From: Mucilaginibacter boryungensis
GTDB taxonomy: Bacteria; Bacteroidota; Bacteroidia; Sphingobacteriales; Sphingobacteriaceae
Assembly (NCBI RefSeq): GCF_015221995.1
Contig: NZ_JADFFM010000002.1
Location: 930,001 to 994,000, forward strand
Length of the DNA stretch: 64,000 nt
Direction of reading: 5' to 3'
Part shown: one piece after another, positions 42,248 through 52,407 of the stretch
Numbering within the stretch: position 1 is the first letter of the stretch
Layout of the letters: each line of letters opens with the position of its first letter
Made by a program: the position numbers and the translations under genes
The notes under the pieces: model-generated
What the model saw: the letters and a program-made list of their open reading frames with translations, nothing else
Told to the model about the DNA's origin: nothing
Database searches by the model: none

Positions 42248-43708
42248 ATGAGAAACAGACCCATCTGTTTACTCTTTATTGTTGCTTTGTGGCTGTGCCA
42301 ACCTCATTGTGTTCATGCACAAGAGGAAAACACGCTTATTGTGCAGGGCAGCCGTTACATAGATTTTAAGGTCAAATCTCTCAACAAGCTAAATGTTCGC
42401 CTGGAACGCCAGCAAAAACGTCTACTGAAAAGACTTACAAGACGCGAACAACGATTTGCAGCAAAGCTCAAGCAAAAAGACTCTGCGGCATATGACAGGT
42501 ACAGTCACCAACTACTTAGCTATGACTCCATACAAAAGCTATCACAGCCGGATAGTGCTATGCTTGCCAAAACGGCTACAAGGCATAACGCTTCTATCGA
42601 TAGCCTAAAAGCAATACGATCATTCATTCAAAATAAATCTTCAGCACTTAATACCAATACGCAACTACCAACCACAGATCCTAAACTAAGTCAGTTGCAA
42701 AGCCAGCTTAACTACAGAAGCTATATTAATGACCTCATCTACCAACGCACCAATACCCTTCAAAGCATAGCAGGTAGTAATAATATGCCTGCTTTTACAG
42801 GCATACAGAAGCAGGTATACTATGCAAAACAAAAGATGAATGTCTTCAAAGAGATGGAAGAAGAGCCAACCAAAGCAGAGGATCAGGCGATGGAATACCT
42901 GCAAGGCACTGACGGCTTTGATAAGTATATGGATAAAGCCACCGCAGGCCCTAACAGCATGCAAAACCTTGGACCAAATGCAACAGCAGCGGACCTGCAA
43001 AAGATGGGCTTACAAACCAAGCAACAGGTACAGGCAGCTTTACAACAAAGGTTTGGCAGTAATCTGAGCGGCTTATCCCCAAAAATGGGTGACCAGATAA
43101 AAAGCTTCCAGGACAAGACACAGAACATAAATACAGCAAAGCAATCACTGCAAAGCCTCAGGCATCTGAAGCATATAAACAGACCGTCGTTCAAAATAAA
43201 TCCCATGCGCGGTCTTCCTTTCTGGAAGCGTATAGAGAAGCAATACAATTTCCAGACGACAAGGGCTACTATCGATGGCGCTCCGGCTATTCTACAGTTA
43301 TCTGCAATGGCTGGTTACAGGCAATCGCCCAAACTTAGCTATGGTATAGGGGTAGTGGAAGCAACCGGCTTGGGACAAAGCTGGACTGATCTCCGTTTAT
43401 CATTTCAAGGCGTAGGCTTGCGTAGCTATACTGCCTGGCAATGGCAATACGGTATAGGCATTTATGCAGGTTACGAGCGGCTGTATAAACAAGCAGCATT
43501 CAGTAATACAACCAGCACGGACCAAACATCCGCACCATCACTGCACAGTACAAATACATACAACGAAAGCATACTTATAGGACTTACGAAAAACTACCAC
43601 ATAAACGATAAATGGAACGGTACAATACAAGTGCTCTATGATATCTGGTGGCAGCAAAAAGGTCTGTCTTCGCCAATAGTTTTAAGATTTTCAACGATTT
43701 CAAAATAA
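42248..43708 (+). CDS. secreted coiled-coil/beta protein upstream of the YD-repeat genes
   Basis: A 486-residue exported protein: signal peptide (MRNRPICLLFIVALWLCQPHCVHA, about 1-24), a long Lys/Gln/Leu-rich helical region (about 40-310) and a C-terminal beta-rich part (about 320-480) with alternating strands that may form an outer-membrane barrel or be surface-exposed. No recognised family. It overlaps no gene if the next one starts at 43726, with a 17-nt gap, so it is probably the first gene of the RHS operon. In Bacteroidota, similar proteins accompany RHS loci; a role in anchoring or export is only a guess. Confidence 0.6.
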   Translation: MRNRPICLLFIVALWLCQPHCVHAQEENTLIVQGSRYIDFKVKSLNKLNVRLERQQKRLLKRLTRREQRFAAKLKQKDSAAYDRYSHQLLSYDSIQKLSQPDSAMLAKTATRHNASIDSLKAIRSFIQNKSSALNTNTQLPTTDPKLSQLQSQLNYRSYINDLIYQRTNTLQSIAGSNNMPAFTGIQKQVYYAKQKMNVFKEMEEEPTKAEDQAMEYLQGTDGFDKYMDKATAGPNSMQNLGPNATAADLQKMGLQTKQQVQAALQQRFGSNLSGLSPKMGDQIKSFQDKTQNINTAKQSLQSLRHLKHINRPSFKINPMRGLPFWKRIEKQYNFQTTRATIDGAPAILQLSAMAGYRQSPKLSYGIGVVEATGLGQSWTDLRLSFQGVGLRSYTAWQWQYGIGIYAGYERLYKQAAFSNTTSTDQTSAPSLHSTNTYNESILIGLTKNYHINDKWNGTIQVLYDIWWQQKGLSSPIVLRFSTISK

Positions 43709-43725
43709 AGCAACACAAAATATAT

Positions 43726-46700
43726 ATGAAAAAATTGCTCTTAATTCTACCGCTGTTATTCCTTAATTGGGAATACAGTCTCGCGCAAACAGCATTAAAT
43801 TATGTGGTGTATCCTGAAACGTTACCGCAACAGGAATATCAAAATGTTGGCAAAAACTATAGCGTCGATCTTTTCACCGGAATAGCGAGTATGTCGGTGC
43901 CTATTTTTGGATATAACGTAGATGGGCTGGATTTAGGAATTTCTTTAAACTACAATGCAAAGGGAATTACTGTTGATCAAATATCATCTGAAGTAGGATT
44001 AGGGTGGCAGCTCATGGCGGGAGGATTCATTGAACGAACCGTTAACGGGTATGAAGATGAATTGAAAGTTCCTGCTAGAGGTAGCTATCCTGAACTGGTC
44101 GGCATATTCAATTATCCGGATGCATTTACAACATACATTCAAGAAGCTGAGCGAGATAAATATAGCTGTATGATAGGTGGACGGTCTTTTGATTATGTAA
44201 TTGATGACACTATTGGCGCGGTTACAACACCTAAAAGCGAAATACGATTAACTAGAACCGGTCCTATTACAATTGGGGGAACGACTTATAATACCACCAA
44301 TATAACTGACGAAAAAGGAAATGTATTCGAGTTTAACAAAGTCGATTACCAATGGAAAAAATACAACGATACAGTTATTCATCCTCTGTACAGATATCTT
44401 TTAACTAAAATTACCACGTATTCGGGTCAAGTTATTACCTACAAATATACTGCCCCTTACGAAATTCAATATCAGGACTTCCAGGACCAACAAATATGGG
44501 AGGACAATACCACGGGTGGTTGGAAATATGATGGCTGCGCTGATACCGCTCACGTATGGCATGGCACAGTAACTCATTTATCTGAGATCGATTATCCTGA
44601 TGGGACAGTTGTTTCGTTTGGCATGGCCGGCGCATCCGACAAGCGTTGCGATTTATACAACAACTATATTCTAGATTCAATAACCATTTCCAAGTCTTAT
44701 GACAATAACGTAGGTAATTCATTAACGTATAGATTCAATTACGCCTATTTTAATTCAGACGGGTCAGGAAATCCAGAATTACCTATGTCGACATCATGTA
44801 GCAGCGCCTCAAATAGTTTGCGATTGAAATTATTGAGTATTTCTAAAGCAGGTAACGATCATGGTGTTGCTGAGCCGTATTATTCATTCAGCTATAACAG
44901 CACTCGTCTTCCACCGCGTCTATTCGCATCGCAGGATTGGTTTGGCTATTTTAATGGGCAAATCCCATTCCCCATTATGGATGGATCTACTGCGCATTTT
45001 TTCGATGTGCCGTCCCATAGTTGTACTGGCCCATCAGGAACAAGTACGATAGGCATATCTAAAAGTCCGAGTCTTAGCGGGTTACAAGCATGCATTTTAA
45101 CATCGATACAGAATGGCAGTGGAGGCGAAACAGATCTGTATTATAAAGCGCATACTTTATCAGATGCACCAACAACGAGTGATGTTTTCCCGATGCCTTC
45201 CGATTTTGACGCCACTAACACTTACGATGGGTTGTGTATTGATAAAATAGTATACAAAGATGGATTTGCTCCCGCTAATGGTTACACAACTACCTACTCA
45301 TTTTCAAATGGACTTAGATTCTATAAAGGAGGCTACTTTTGGTATCCCGGTGTATATAGGGGCTTTCCTGATTCGGGAGGAACACTTGTCGCTCGCTACA
45401 ATTTGAATCACTTCGTTACTCCCTATAATTTTTACCGAAATTCAAATCATGGCTATTCTAATGTCTCGGTCAATACAACATCCGGTACGGGTGAGACTCT
45501 CTCGACCGAAAAATATCAATTCACAAACATAGTTGATGAGGTTACCGGTCGTTCTCGGCTTACATATAATCAAACAATGGATTATATGTCTGGCTTTTGT
45601 GCAGATACTTTTAAACAGGCAGAACTAGGACTTTTGATGAAAAAAGAAAGTTATGACGTCAACGGAAATCTAATGCAAAAAGATACATTTCAATATGAAA
45701 GAAGTGATAATCCGGATGTCTGGTATTCAAATGTACGCTATAACAGTTATAGGGTTTCTCTTGGCACTGGGCACTTTTTTGTACCCATATATCCCTGGTC
45801 AACGCTTATCAGCGGTGCCGTTATTGATACGCCTGTCATAAGTAGGCGTTATGTTCCTTTCCAATCAAGTCTTATGAGAGCGAAATACGTTACAAATACA
45901 GTCTATTCAAATGGTAGGTCTCAGTCGAATACCTATGAGTATGATTTCGATGGAGCCGACAACATAACCAATCTTCGCTGGACAGACAGCCGCGGTGTAC
46001 ACTTCAATAAATATTTTAGGTATAGTTACAATTATGTATTTAGTTCCCCCACTGTCCCCGTGTATTATTTGCCTGGATTACAATTTTTAACAACAACAGA
46101 GCTACTAGAGCATACGACGGGTGTCGACTCCGCAATATCTGTTGAAACTATAAAAGGTGTTCAAAACTCAATTGGTCTCACGTTCCCTTATACGTATAAA
46201 TCAACAAGCGCTGTACCCTTCTGGGCCGATAACATGCAAGATGGCACACTCATCCAAGCAGGTACTATCTTTTATCCGGATTTAGTCCTAGTAGCAAGTC
46301 AGACCACTATATACGACGATCACAACAACCCGCTTGAGACAAAATATTTAAATCAGGAAAAATATTCGAGCGCAATCTGGGATACGCGGATCGGGCAAAA
46401 GGTGGCAGAGGCAACGAATGCTAAATACAGGGACATAGCTTATTCAAGTTTTGAGGGACCTTTCCTCGCTTCAGGTACTGATTACAACAAAGGGAACTGG
46501 ACTTTCAATCCATCCTTCGTGACCTTTGTTCCATACACATCATCAATTCAACCAATAACCGGAAGATATTATTTCCATTTATCGTCAAGTACAGGGGCAA
46601 TTAACAGCTCAAATACCCTGACAAACGGAAAGCAATACGTACTTTCTTTTTGGGCAATTGATCGTCCAACAGTAACAAATGGTGGAGCTGGTGTGACGCT

Positions 46701-47004
46701 CACCCAACAAGCTACAAAAGGGAGCTGGCACCTTTATACCGCCGTCGTTACCGGGTTTAATTCAACTATAAGCATTAGTTACCCAACTGTAACAGATATT
46801 GACGATCTGAGGTTATGGCCTGCGGATGCAACTATGACTACATACACCTATGATCCATTATTTGGAGTGACAAGTGTATGCGACGAGCACGACAACATTA
46901 TTTATCAAAATTATGATCGCTTTGGCCGGAAAACGGCGACGAGAGATATAAATGGCAATGTAATCACACTCAATCGTACTATTATTCACGGCTCAGATAA
47001 CTAA
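43726..47004 (+). CDS. secreted YD/RHS-repeat-like protein, N-terminal partner
   Basis: A 1092-residue protein with signal peptide (MKKLLLILPLLFLNWEYSLA). The N-terminus has the conserved motif PQQEYQNVGKNYSVDLFTGIASMSVPIF, followed by GISLNYNAKG and SEVGLGWQLMAGGFIER as in the beta-propeller/N-terminal part of Bacteroidota RHS proteins. YD-type repeats appear near the end (TYTYDPLFGVTSVCDEHDN, YQNYDRFGRKTATRD). It lacks the RHS core and toxin end, which are in the gene starting 18 nt after its stop. So one giant RHS protein may be split into two secreted polypeptides. The frame could start at 43648 but the signal peptide fixes 43726. Confidence 0.8.
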   Translation: MKKLLLILPLLFLNWEYSLAQTALNYVVYPETLPQQEYQNVGKNYSVDLFTGIASMSVPIFGYNVDGLDLGISLNYNAKGITVDQISSEVGLGWQLMAGGFIERTVNGYEDELKVPARGSYPELVGIFNYPDAFTTYIQEAERDKYSCMIGGRSFDYVIDDTIGAVTTPKSEIRLTRTGPITIGGTTYNTTNITDEKGNVFEFNKVDYQWKKYNDTVIHPLYRYLLTKITTYSGQVITYKYTAPYEIQYQDFQDQQIWEDNTTGGWKYDGCADTAHVWHGTVTHLSEIDYPDGTVVSFGMAGASDKRCDLYNNYILDSITISKSYDNNVGNSLTYRFNYAYFNSDGSGNPELPMSTSCSSASNSLRLKLLSISKAGNDHGVAEPYYSFSYNSTRLPPRLFASQDWFGYFNGQIPFPIMDGSTAHFFDVPSHSCTGPSGTSTIGISKSPSLSGLQACILTSIQNGSGGETDLYYKAHTLSDAPTTSDVFPMPSDFDATNTYDGLCIDKIVYKDGFAPANGYTTTYSFSNGLRFYKGGYFWYPGVYRGFPDSGGTLVARYNLNHFVTPYNFYRNSNHGYSNVSVNTTSGTGETLSTEKYQFTNIVDEVTGRSRLTYNQTMDYMSGFCADTFKQAELGLLMKKESYDVNGNLMQKDTFQYERSDNPDVWYSNVRYNSYRVSLGTGHFFVPIYPWSTLISGAVIDTPVISRRYVPFQSSLMRAKYVTNTVYSNGRSQSNTYEYDFDGADNITNLRWTDSRGVHFNKYFRYSYNYVFSSPTVPVYYLPGLQFLTTTELLEHTTGVDSAISVETIKGVQNSIGLTFPYTYKSTSAVPFWADNMQDGTLIQAGTIFYPDLVLVASQTTIYDDHNNPLETKYLNQEKYSSAIWDTRIGQKVAEATNAKYRDIAYSSFEGPFLASGTDYNKGNWTFNPSFVTFVPYTSSIQPITGRYYFHLSSSTGAINSSNTLTNGKQYVLSFWAIDRPTVTNGGAGVTLTQQATKGSWHLYTAVVTGFNSTISISYPTVTDIDDLRLWPADATMTTYTYDPLFGVTSVCDEHDNIIYQNYDRFGRKTATRDINGNVITLNRTIIHGSDN

Positions 47005-47022
47005 GCGTTAAAACTTACCACA

Positions 47023-50000
47023 ATGAAAAAATTACTCTCCATATATATCGCTTTAAGCATCGTTTCGGCTACTTATGGACAAACCAACAGGCCGAACGGA
47101 ACGACCGCTCCTGCAGGCACCCGAAGTTCTTCCTATTCATTACCGGGTTCTTTCGCAACGCCGTCATTTTATAATTATACGCAAACATGGGTTCCCCAAA
47201 TACCCCTTACTGATACGTCTACCAGCAAATTCCATTACAATGGGACTAATACAATTCCAGTTTCAACCAATTACTATAATGGTTTAGGGCAATCGTTAAT
47301 GCGTGTCGTGCACGGCAACCACGATACACACTTTAAGGATATTCTATACCCTAATGATGTAAGGTATTCAAGAACGCATACGGATCTGCTTCCATATACT
47401 TTACCACAAAATAGTGGTTTCCAATTAGACCCTTTTGACGATGCGTTCGGCTATAATTTAGGTCTATATGCTAATGAAGATTATACAGCATATAGCCAGC
47501 AGGTAACACCGGACAATCAAAGCACATTAACATCAGTCTCATATGCGCCAGGTAAATCATTTGTGGGGGAAGGAAGAGGTGTTACAGCGACTGTTATATT
47601 TAATGACGTGGCCGATTCTATAACCAAATACTTTGTAAATGCATCCGGCGCAATCGATGGCTTCGGAACCCATTATAACACCTCCGATCTCACGGTTAAT
47701 ACAACATCCGGTGCACACGGCCAGGTAATAAAGACATTTGTCAATAAGTCAGGCCAAGCCGTTTGTAAACAAGTATATGCAGGTTTAGATAAGCACGCTG
47801 TCAATATATGGCAAACCACCTATTATGTTTATGATCTTTCAGGCAAGCTTTGTTATATTCTACCTCCATTGGTTTCAGCTGCAAAGCCTACAGCCGTCAA
47901 TTTCTCAACCTATGCTGCGTTGTACTATCAATACAAATATGATAAATATGGCAACCAGATTGAGGCAGACATTCCTGGTAAGACAGGTCCTATATATGAA
48001 GTTTATGACAACCAGTTCCGACCAGTTATGATTCAAACACCTCTGCTTCGCGCCCAGGGTAAGTGGAAATTTGCACTATATGATACGCGTGGCCGAATTG
48101 TAATGAACGGAATAGCAAAAGATACAAATAGTTCAGTTACATGGCAGGGCTGGGCCAATGGGTCTGTTACACCTTCAGGTGGTGTTGTTACAGGCAGCTT
48201 ATTATATTACATTTTAAATGGCGCAACCACATCTGTTTCTGCTATTGCCAATTGCGAAATCAGAACCTACAACTATTATGATTCATATAGCGCTGACCCG
48301 TCTTTCTCTTCAAATACTTTTGGGAACATCAATAGCCTCGATTTTGCAACCGACCCCTCAGCGATAACCCCCGCTCCTTATTTATTTACCCAAGGAAAAC
48401 TTGTGGCAAGTAAAACAAAAATTATAGACTCCGCGAACACTTTGCCAAACCCGTGGATTTTAAGCGTCTATTTTTACGATCAGAAAGGTAACCTAATTCA
48501 GGTTCAAACAAAGAATGTCTGGAATGCTTCCGGTTGGGATACAACTACAATGCAGTACAATTTTGCTGGAAATAAGGTCTATGACCTGACCCACCACCAT
48601 GCATGGACAGGTTGCAAGAAGGTTGATACGAAACTCGCAAACAAGTATTTATATGATTTCATGGGGAGATTATACGCAGTGCAGCAGAAGGCTGACAGTG
48701 GGAACTGGCGTATTATCGCAAATTATAATTTTGACGATCTGGGGCGTACCAGCAGCAAGAATCTTGGCGGCGTAGAGCAGCAGGATTACACCTATAACAT
48801 CAGAGGACAACTGGAGAGTGTTAATGCCGACTATTTATCGAGCCCTATGCAACCTGATAAGACGTTTGGCTGCTTCTTAAGCTATGACTATGGTTTTGAT
48901 TCTGTCCGTTATGATGGAGGCGTCTCAGGTATTCAATGGAGAGGAGCAGGCTTGTTAACACCATTACGGGCCTATGGATATAAATATGACCCGGCTGGCA
49001 GATTGAATTATGCTGATTTTAATGAAAACAGCTCAGGTATGCCAGGGGCTTGGTCTAAATCCTCCAATGATTTTAGTATGTCAAATGTTACCTATGATGT
49101 GAATGGTAACATTCTTACAATGAACCAGATGGGCACATCTACCAGCGGCCCTGTATTTATAGACAAACTAACGTATACTTATCCATCCGCCAGCAACCAA
49201 TTGCAGCGAGTGCAGGATGGCATAACAACCAACTATGGTCTTGGTGATTTTCAGGATATTGCGGGCACAAACGACTACTATTATGACGCTGACGGAAATA
49301 TAATTTCTGATAATAACAAGAACATCACGGCAATAACATACAACGATCAGGACTTACCGCTTACCGTCAAATTTTACAATCATAGCACTATTAATAACAT
49401 TTATGATGCATCGGGACGTCTGGTGCAAAAAATTGTTGCAGATAGTACTATACCACATATAGATACCTACCGATATTGGGGCGCTTTCAATTACAGGAAT
49501 GATAGTTTGCAGTATATTGATCATGGCGAAGGGCGTGCGCGTTGGATGGCAGATAGTAGTATATTCAAATATGACTTCTATGTAAAAGATCAACTTGGCA
49601 ATGTTAGGACTATAGTTACTTCGGATGAAGGCTCGCCTATAAGTTATTTTGCGAGCCATGAGATAGCATCAGCCGGACTTGAAAGCTCAATATTCGCCAA
49701 CCTGGATTCAGTACGCGATCTAAAGCCAGGTAGCACAAATCCTTATGATGTGCAGGCTGCACACCTGGACGGCTCAGATGCGCAAAGGCGGATTGGTACG
49801 GCATTGCTTATGAGTGTAATGGCAGGTGATAAATTTGACATAAGCGCGACCAGTTATTATGATACGAACAGTGCTGGTATGACAACCTACGCTGATCCGA
49901 ACAGCATGTTAAATGCAATAACAACGAGCCTGGTAAATGGCGTTGGCGGTTATGCCAGCGAGGGTAATAATACTGCTATGGTAAGTAGCTTGTTTACTAC

Positions 50001-51372
50001 CTCAAATTACCTGGGCATTTATGAAGGTGTTTTAGATAATCTCACGGACTACACACGTCCGAGAGCATTCATTAATTACCTTGTATTCGATCAGGGGATG
50101 AACCTTGTTCCACAACAAAGCGGTGCGGTTCAGGTCAGCGGCACACCCGGCAGTTGGCAAGTTATAGGCACTAGTGGTCCGATAACAATCGGGCAAAATG
50201 GCTATGTATCCATATACATGAGTGATGAGCAATTTTTACCGGTATATATGGATCAGTTGCACGTTACCTACTACAGAGGCCGATTAATTCAAGAACAACA
50301 CTACTATCCTTTTGGCTTGCCAATAAACCCTGTAACAAGTAGTGGTACTTTACCATCGAATACACAGATTGAGGGTAATGATACGCATAAAGAACTTGGT
50401 TTAAATCAATCTGATTTTAATTTTAGGCAGTATGACTATCAGATAGGCCGATTTACAAGTATTGATCCGATTGCGGGTTCAATGGGGCAGGAGGATATGT
50501 CGCCGTATCATTTCGTTGGAAACGACCCTGCAAACTTTATTGATCCTCGTGGGCTGAACAGAGGCGACCCACCTTTGAATGGTGGTGAACTACCTGAAGT
50601 AACTGTTACTGCAACCAGGACCACACCCTATTCAGATCCAACGATGCTTGGCTCATTTCGCCCTTCTGAATATTCAATGAGTTTCGCAAGCAGTGGCAGT
50701 TGGGGCGGCGGAGGCTCCGGTGGCGGTGCTTCCTATTCTATGACGACAACGATCATTGAGCCATTCTCAACGCTTGACCCCACCCACCAGACCTTTGTCC
50801 ATTTACAGACAAGTCCAGTCAGGCAAATTGTAAATACATTTGACCCAGTTCAGTTTTCCCAAGTCAATGTTCCTCAGGCAACATTGTTAGAGCCACCAAG
50901 CTTTTGGACAAATGTTTGGAGTAGTGTAGTTCAAACCTTAATTTCATGGGATAATATGCTGGACCCAAGTGCAAGCTATAGCCAAAAGGGCGGAGAGATT
51001 TATTACAAACACAATAGTGATCAAATAAAAGGACGCCAGCCAAATTTAGTTCCTAAAGCGACAGAACGAATTTATGCTATGACAAACATTGAAGGTCTTA
51101 TGCAACTCTTTAGTGGTAAAACCGGCAGCGGCGGAATTTCTCAAATATGGGAAGACTATGAAAGTATTGAAAATGTAAAGTCCATGGGTGAGTCCATTGA
51201 GGGTGTATATGAATTAAATTCAAAGGAGCCACTTATGGAGCCTACTCCAATTTATCCCGGTGATGGGGGAATTGACTTTGAATATAAAAAATCAGACACT
51301 TCGTTATGGGATAGGAAGGCAGAGCGGAGGATACAAAAAGCGCATTACGATTCTTTATTCAAATATCATTGA
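47023..51372 (+). CDS. RHS repeat protein with core domain and variable C-terminus
   Basis: A 1449-residue exported protein: signal peptide (about 1-20), a DUF6443-like N-terminal region (YYNGLGQSLMRVV), many YD repeats (for example YDVNGNILTMN, YDPAGRLNYADF) and the RHS-associated core near 1145-1180 (GRFTSIDPIA, YHFVGNDPANFIDPRGL). Beyond the core, about 270 residues form the variable tip, Gly/Ser-rich at first and then unassigned; in RHS proteins such tips are usually toxins or adhesion modules. No nuclease or deaminase motif is visible to me. A possible partner lipoprotein follows 17 nt later. Confidence 0.9.
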   Translation: MKKLLSIYIALSIVSATYGQTNRPNGTTAPAGTRSSSYSLPGSFATPSFYNYTQTWVPQIPLTDTSTSKFHYNGTNTIPVSTNYYNGLGQSLMRVVHGNHDTHFKDILYPNDVRYSRTHTDLLPYTLPQNSGFQLDPFDDAFGYNLGLYANEDYTAYSQQVTPDNQSTLTSVSYAPGKSFVGEGRGVTATVIFNDVADSITKYFVNASGAIDGFGTHYNTSDLTVNTTSGAHGQVIKTFVNKSGQAVCKQVYAGLDKHAVNIWQTTYYVYDLSGKLCYILPPLVSAAKPTAVNFSTYAALYYQYKYDKYGNQIEADIPGKTGPIYEVYDNQFRPVMIQTPLLRAQGKWKFALYDTRGRIVMNGIAKDTNSSVTWQGWANGSVTPSGGVVTGSLLYYILNGATTSVSAIANCEIRTYNYYDSYSADPSFSSNTFGNINSLDFATDPSAITPAPYLFTQGKLVASKTKIIDSANTLPNPWILSVYFYDQKGNLIQVQTKNVWNASGWDTTTMQYNFAGNKVYDLTHHHAWTGCKKVDTKLANKYLYDFMGRLYAVQQKADSGNWRIIANYNFDDLGRTSSKNLGGVEQQDYTYNIRGQLESVNADYLSSPMQPDKTFGCFLSYDYGFDSVRYDGGVSGIQWRGAGLLTPLRAYGYKYDPAGRLNYADFNENSSGMPGAWSKSSNDFSMSNVTYDVNGNILTMNQMGTSTSGPVFIDKLTYTYPSASNQLQRVQDGITTNYGLGDFQDIAGTNDYYYDADGNIISDNNKNITAITYNDQDLPLTVKFYNHSTINNIYDASGRLVQKIVADSTIPHIDTYRYWGAFNYRNDSLQYIDHGEGRARWMADSSIFKYDFYVKDQLGNVRTIVTSDEGSPISYFASHEIASAGLESSIFANLDSVRDLKPGSTNPYDVQAAHLDGSDAQRRIGTALLMSVMAGDKFDISATSYYDTNSAGMTTYADPNSMLNAITTSLVNGVGGYASEGNNTAMVSSLFTTSNYLGIYEGVLDNLTDYTRPRAFINYLVFDQGMNLVPQQSGAVQVSGTPGSWQVIGTSGPITIGQNGYVSIYMSDEQFLPVYMDQLHVTYYRGRLIQEQHYYPFGLPINPVTSSGTLPSNTQIEGNDTHKELGLNQSDFNFRQYDYQIGRFTSIDPIAGSMGQEDMSPYHFVGNDPANFIDPRGLNRGDPPLNGGELPEVTVTATRTTPYSDPTMLGSFRPSEYSMSFASSGSWGGGGSGGGASYSMTTTIIEPFSTLDPTHQTFVHLQTSPVRQIVNTFDPVQFSQVNVPQATLLEPPSFWTNVWSSVVQTLISWDNMLDPSASYSQKGGEIYYKHNSDQIKGRQPNLVPKATERIYAMTNIEGLMQLFSGKTGSGGISQIWEDYESIENVKSMGESIEGVYELNSKEPLMEPTPIYPGDGGIDFEYKKSDTSLWDRKAERRIQKAHYDSLFKYH

Positions 51373-51389
51373 TCTTACAAATTACTTAT

Positions 51390-52079
51390 ATGAGATATTG
51401 TGCGTTGATATTATTGTTGGCCGGCACGGTGACAGTTGGTTGCAATACTAAAAAGAATAAAATAACATTTGCGAGTACTTCAAATGGACAATTAGTACAA
51501 CGGGTTACTGATGAAAAAGGAAATCTTTTTACAGAACAAGTTGGCATTAAAAACGGTAGTGAGTTTATTTCCGACGGAACATATAAAGAATATTACCCCA
51601 ATGGGCGTTTGCGAAAAATTGCATTTAAAGCGAACAACCTTCCCGACGGTAATTATTATGTTTTTTTTCCTAGCGGCCAAGTTGATTCCATGAATATAAA
51701 AAAAGGGAGAAAAACATACTATTCGGTCGTGTTTGACGAACAGGGGCAAGAACAGAACGAAGTCAAAGATTTTCAATTTATCAGTTCTGATACCTCTTAT
51801 CTTGATAGGCCTCTGAATATAGCTGTAGATATACCAATATATGGCGATATGACGACGACTGTAGCCGAAACATTGTACCATAATGGTATTTCTATTTGGG
51901 ATACAAGTTTTAGTCTTAAAAGCCAATTCCCGCTGTCGATAAATTCAATGTATAACAAATATAGATTGATGAAGGAAAGAGGAACCTATAAATTAGATTG
52001 TACAACAACCTACATCGATAATAGAACTAACCAAACCATTTGTTCACAAAGAAAAAGCGCAGAGACTCACATCTATTAA
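51390..52079 (+). CDS. MORN-like (YwqK family) lipoprotein, possible immunity protein
   Basis: A 229-residue lipoprotein: the signal ends LLAGTVTVGC, a lipobox-like Cys, so it is membrane-anchored. The middle has MORN_2/YwqK-type repeats (GTYKEYYPNGRLRKIAF, DGNYYVFFPSGQVDS). YwqK-like proteins are often found next to toxins as presumed antitoxins. It starts 17 nt after the RHS gene. Start at 51390 rather than 51369 because the signal peptide begins at this Met. Immunity is inferred from position alone. Confidence 0.62.
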   Translation: MRYCALILLLAGTVTVGCNTKKNKITFASTSNGQLVQRVTDEKGNLFTEQVGIKNGSEFISDGTYKEYYPNGRLRKIAFKANNLPDGNYYVFFPSGQVDSMNIKKGRKTYYSVVFDEQGQEQNEVKDFQFISSDTSYLDRPLNIAVDIPIYGDMTTTVAETLYHNGISIWDTSFSLKSQFPLSINSMYNKYRLMKERGTYKLDCTTTYIDNRTNQTICSQRKSAETHIY

Positions 52080-52407
52080 CTCACTGAAATAACGTTGCTG
52101 AAGCTTAAGTTATAGCAAACGTCTATTATGCTATCAATAAAATAGAAACGACTGTCAGCATCAATGTTCTTTATTGCATATTGTCTGCACGCGTTTTCCT
52201 TTACCAATATAGTAAAGAAGCTAAATTTTTTTATAAAGGTTAAAGCATTGTTCAGCAAATGCTGAACAATGCTATTTGTTTAATAGCTAATAGTCTAAGG
52301 CCTGGCAACCAATCCGAATTTAAAAAAAAAACGGAAATACATGCCAAGGTGAATGCATAGCCAGCTTACGGTGCTATCGGGAATTCAACAGTACTCTTGC
52401 TTAATAT
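52080..52407. other. convergent intergenic region
   Basis: About 330 bases between the YwqK-like lipoprotein gene (plus) and the beta-rich gene (minus). Apart from the 13-bp hairpin listed separately I see no gene or motif. Confidence 0.5.
52244..52273. terminator. perfect 13-bp hairpin between convergent genes
   Basis: Arms AGCATTGTTCAGC (52244-52256) and GCTGAACAATGCT (52261-52273) with a 4-nt loop AAAT. The flanks are AT-rich with T-tracts on either side, so it could end transcription in both directions. It lies between genes that converge. Confidence 0.6.
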
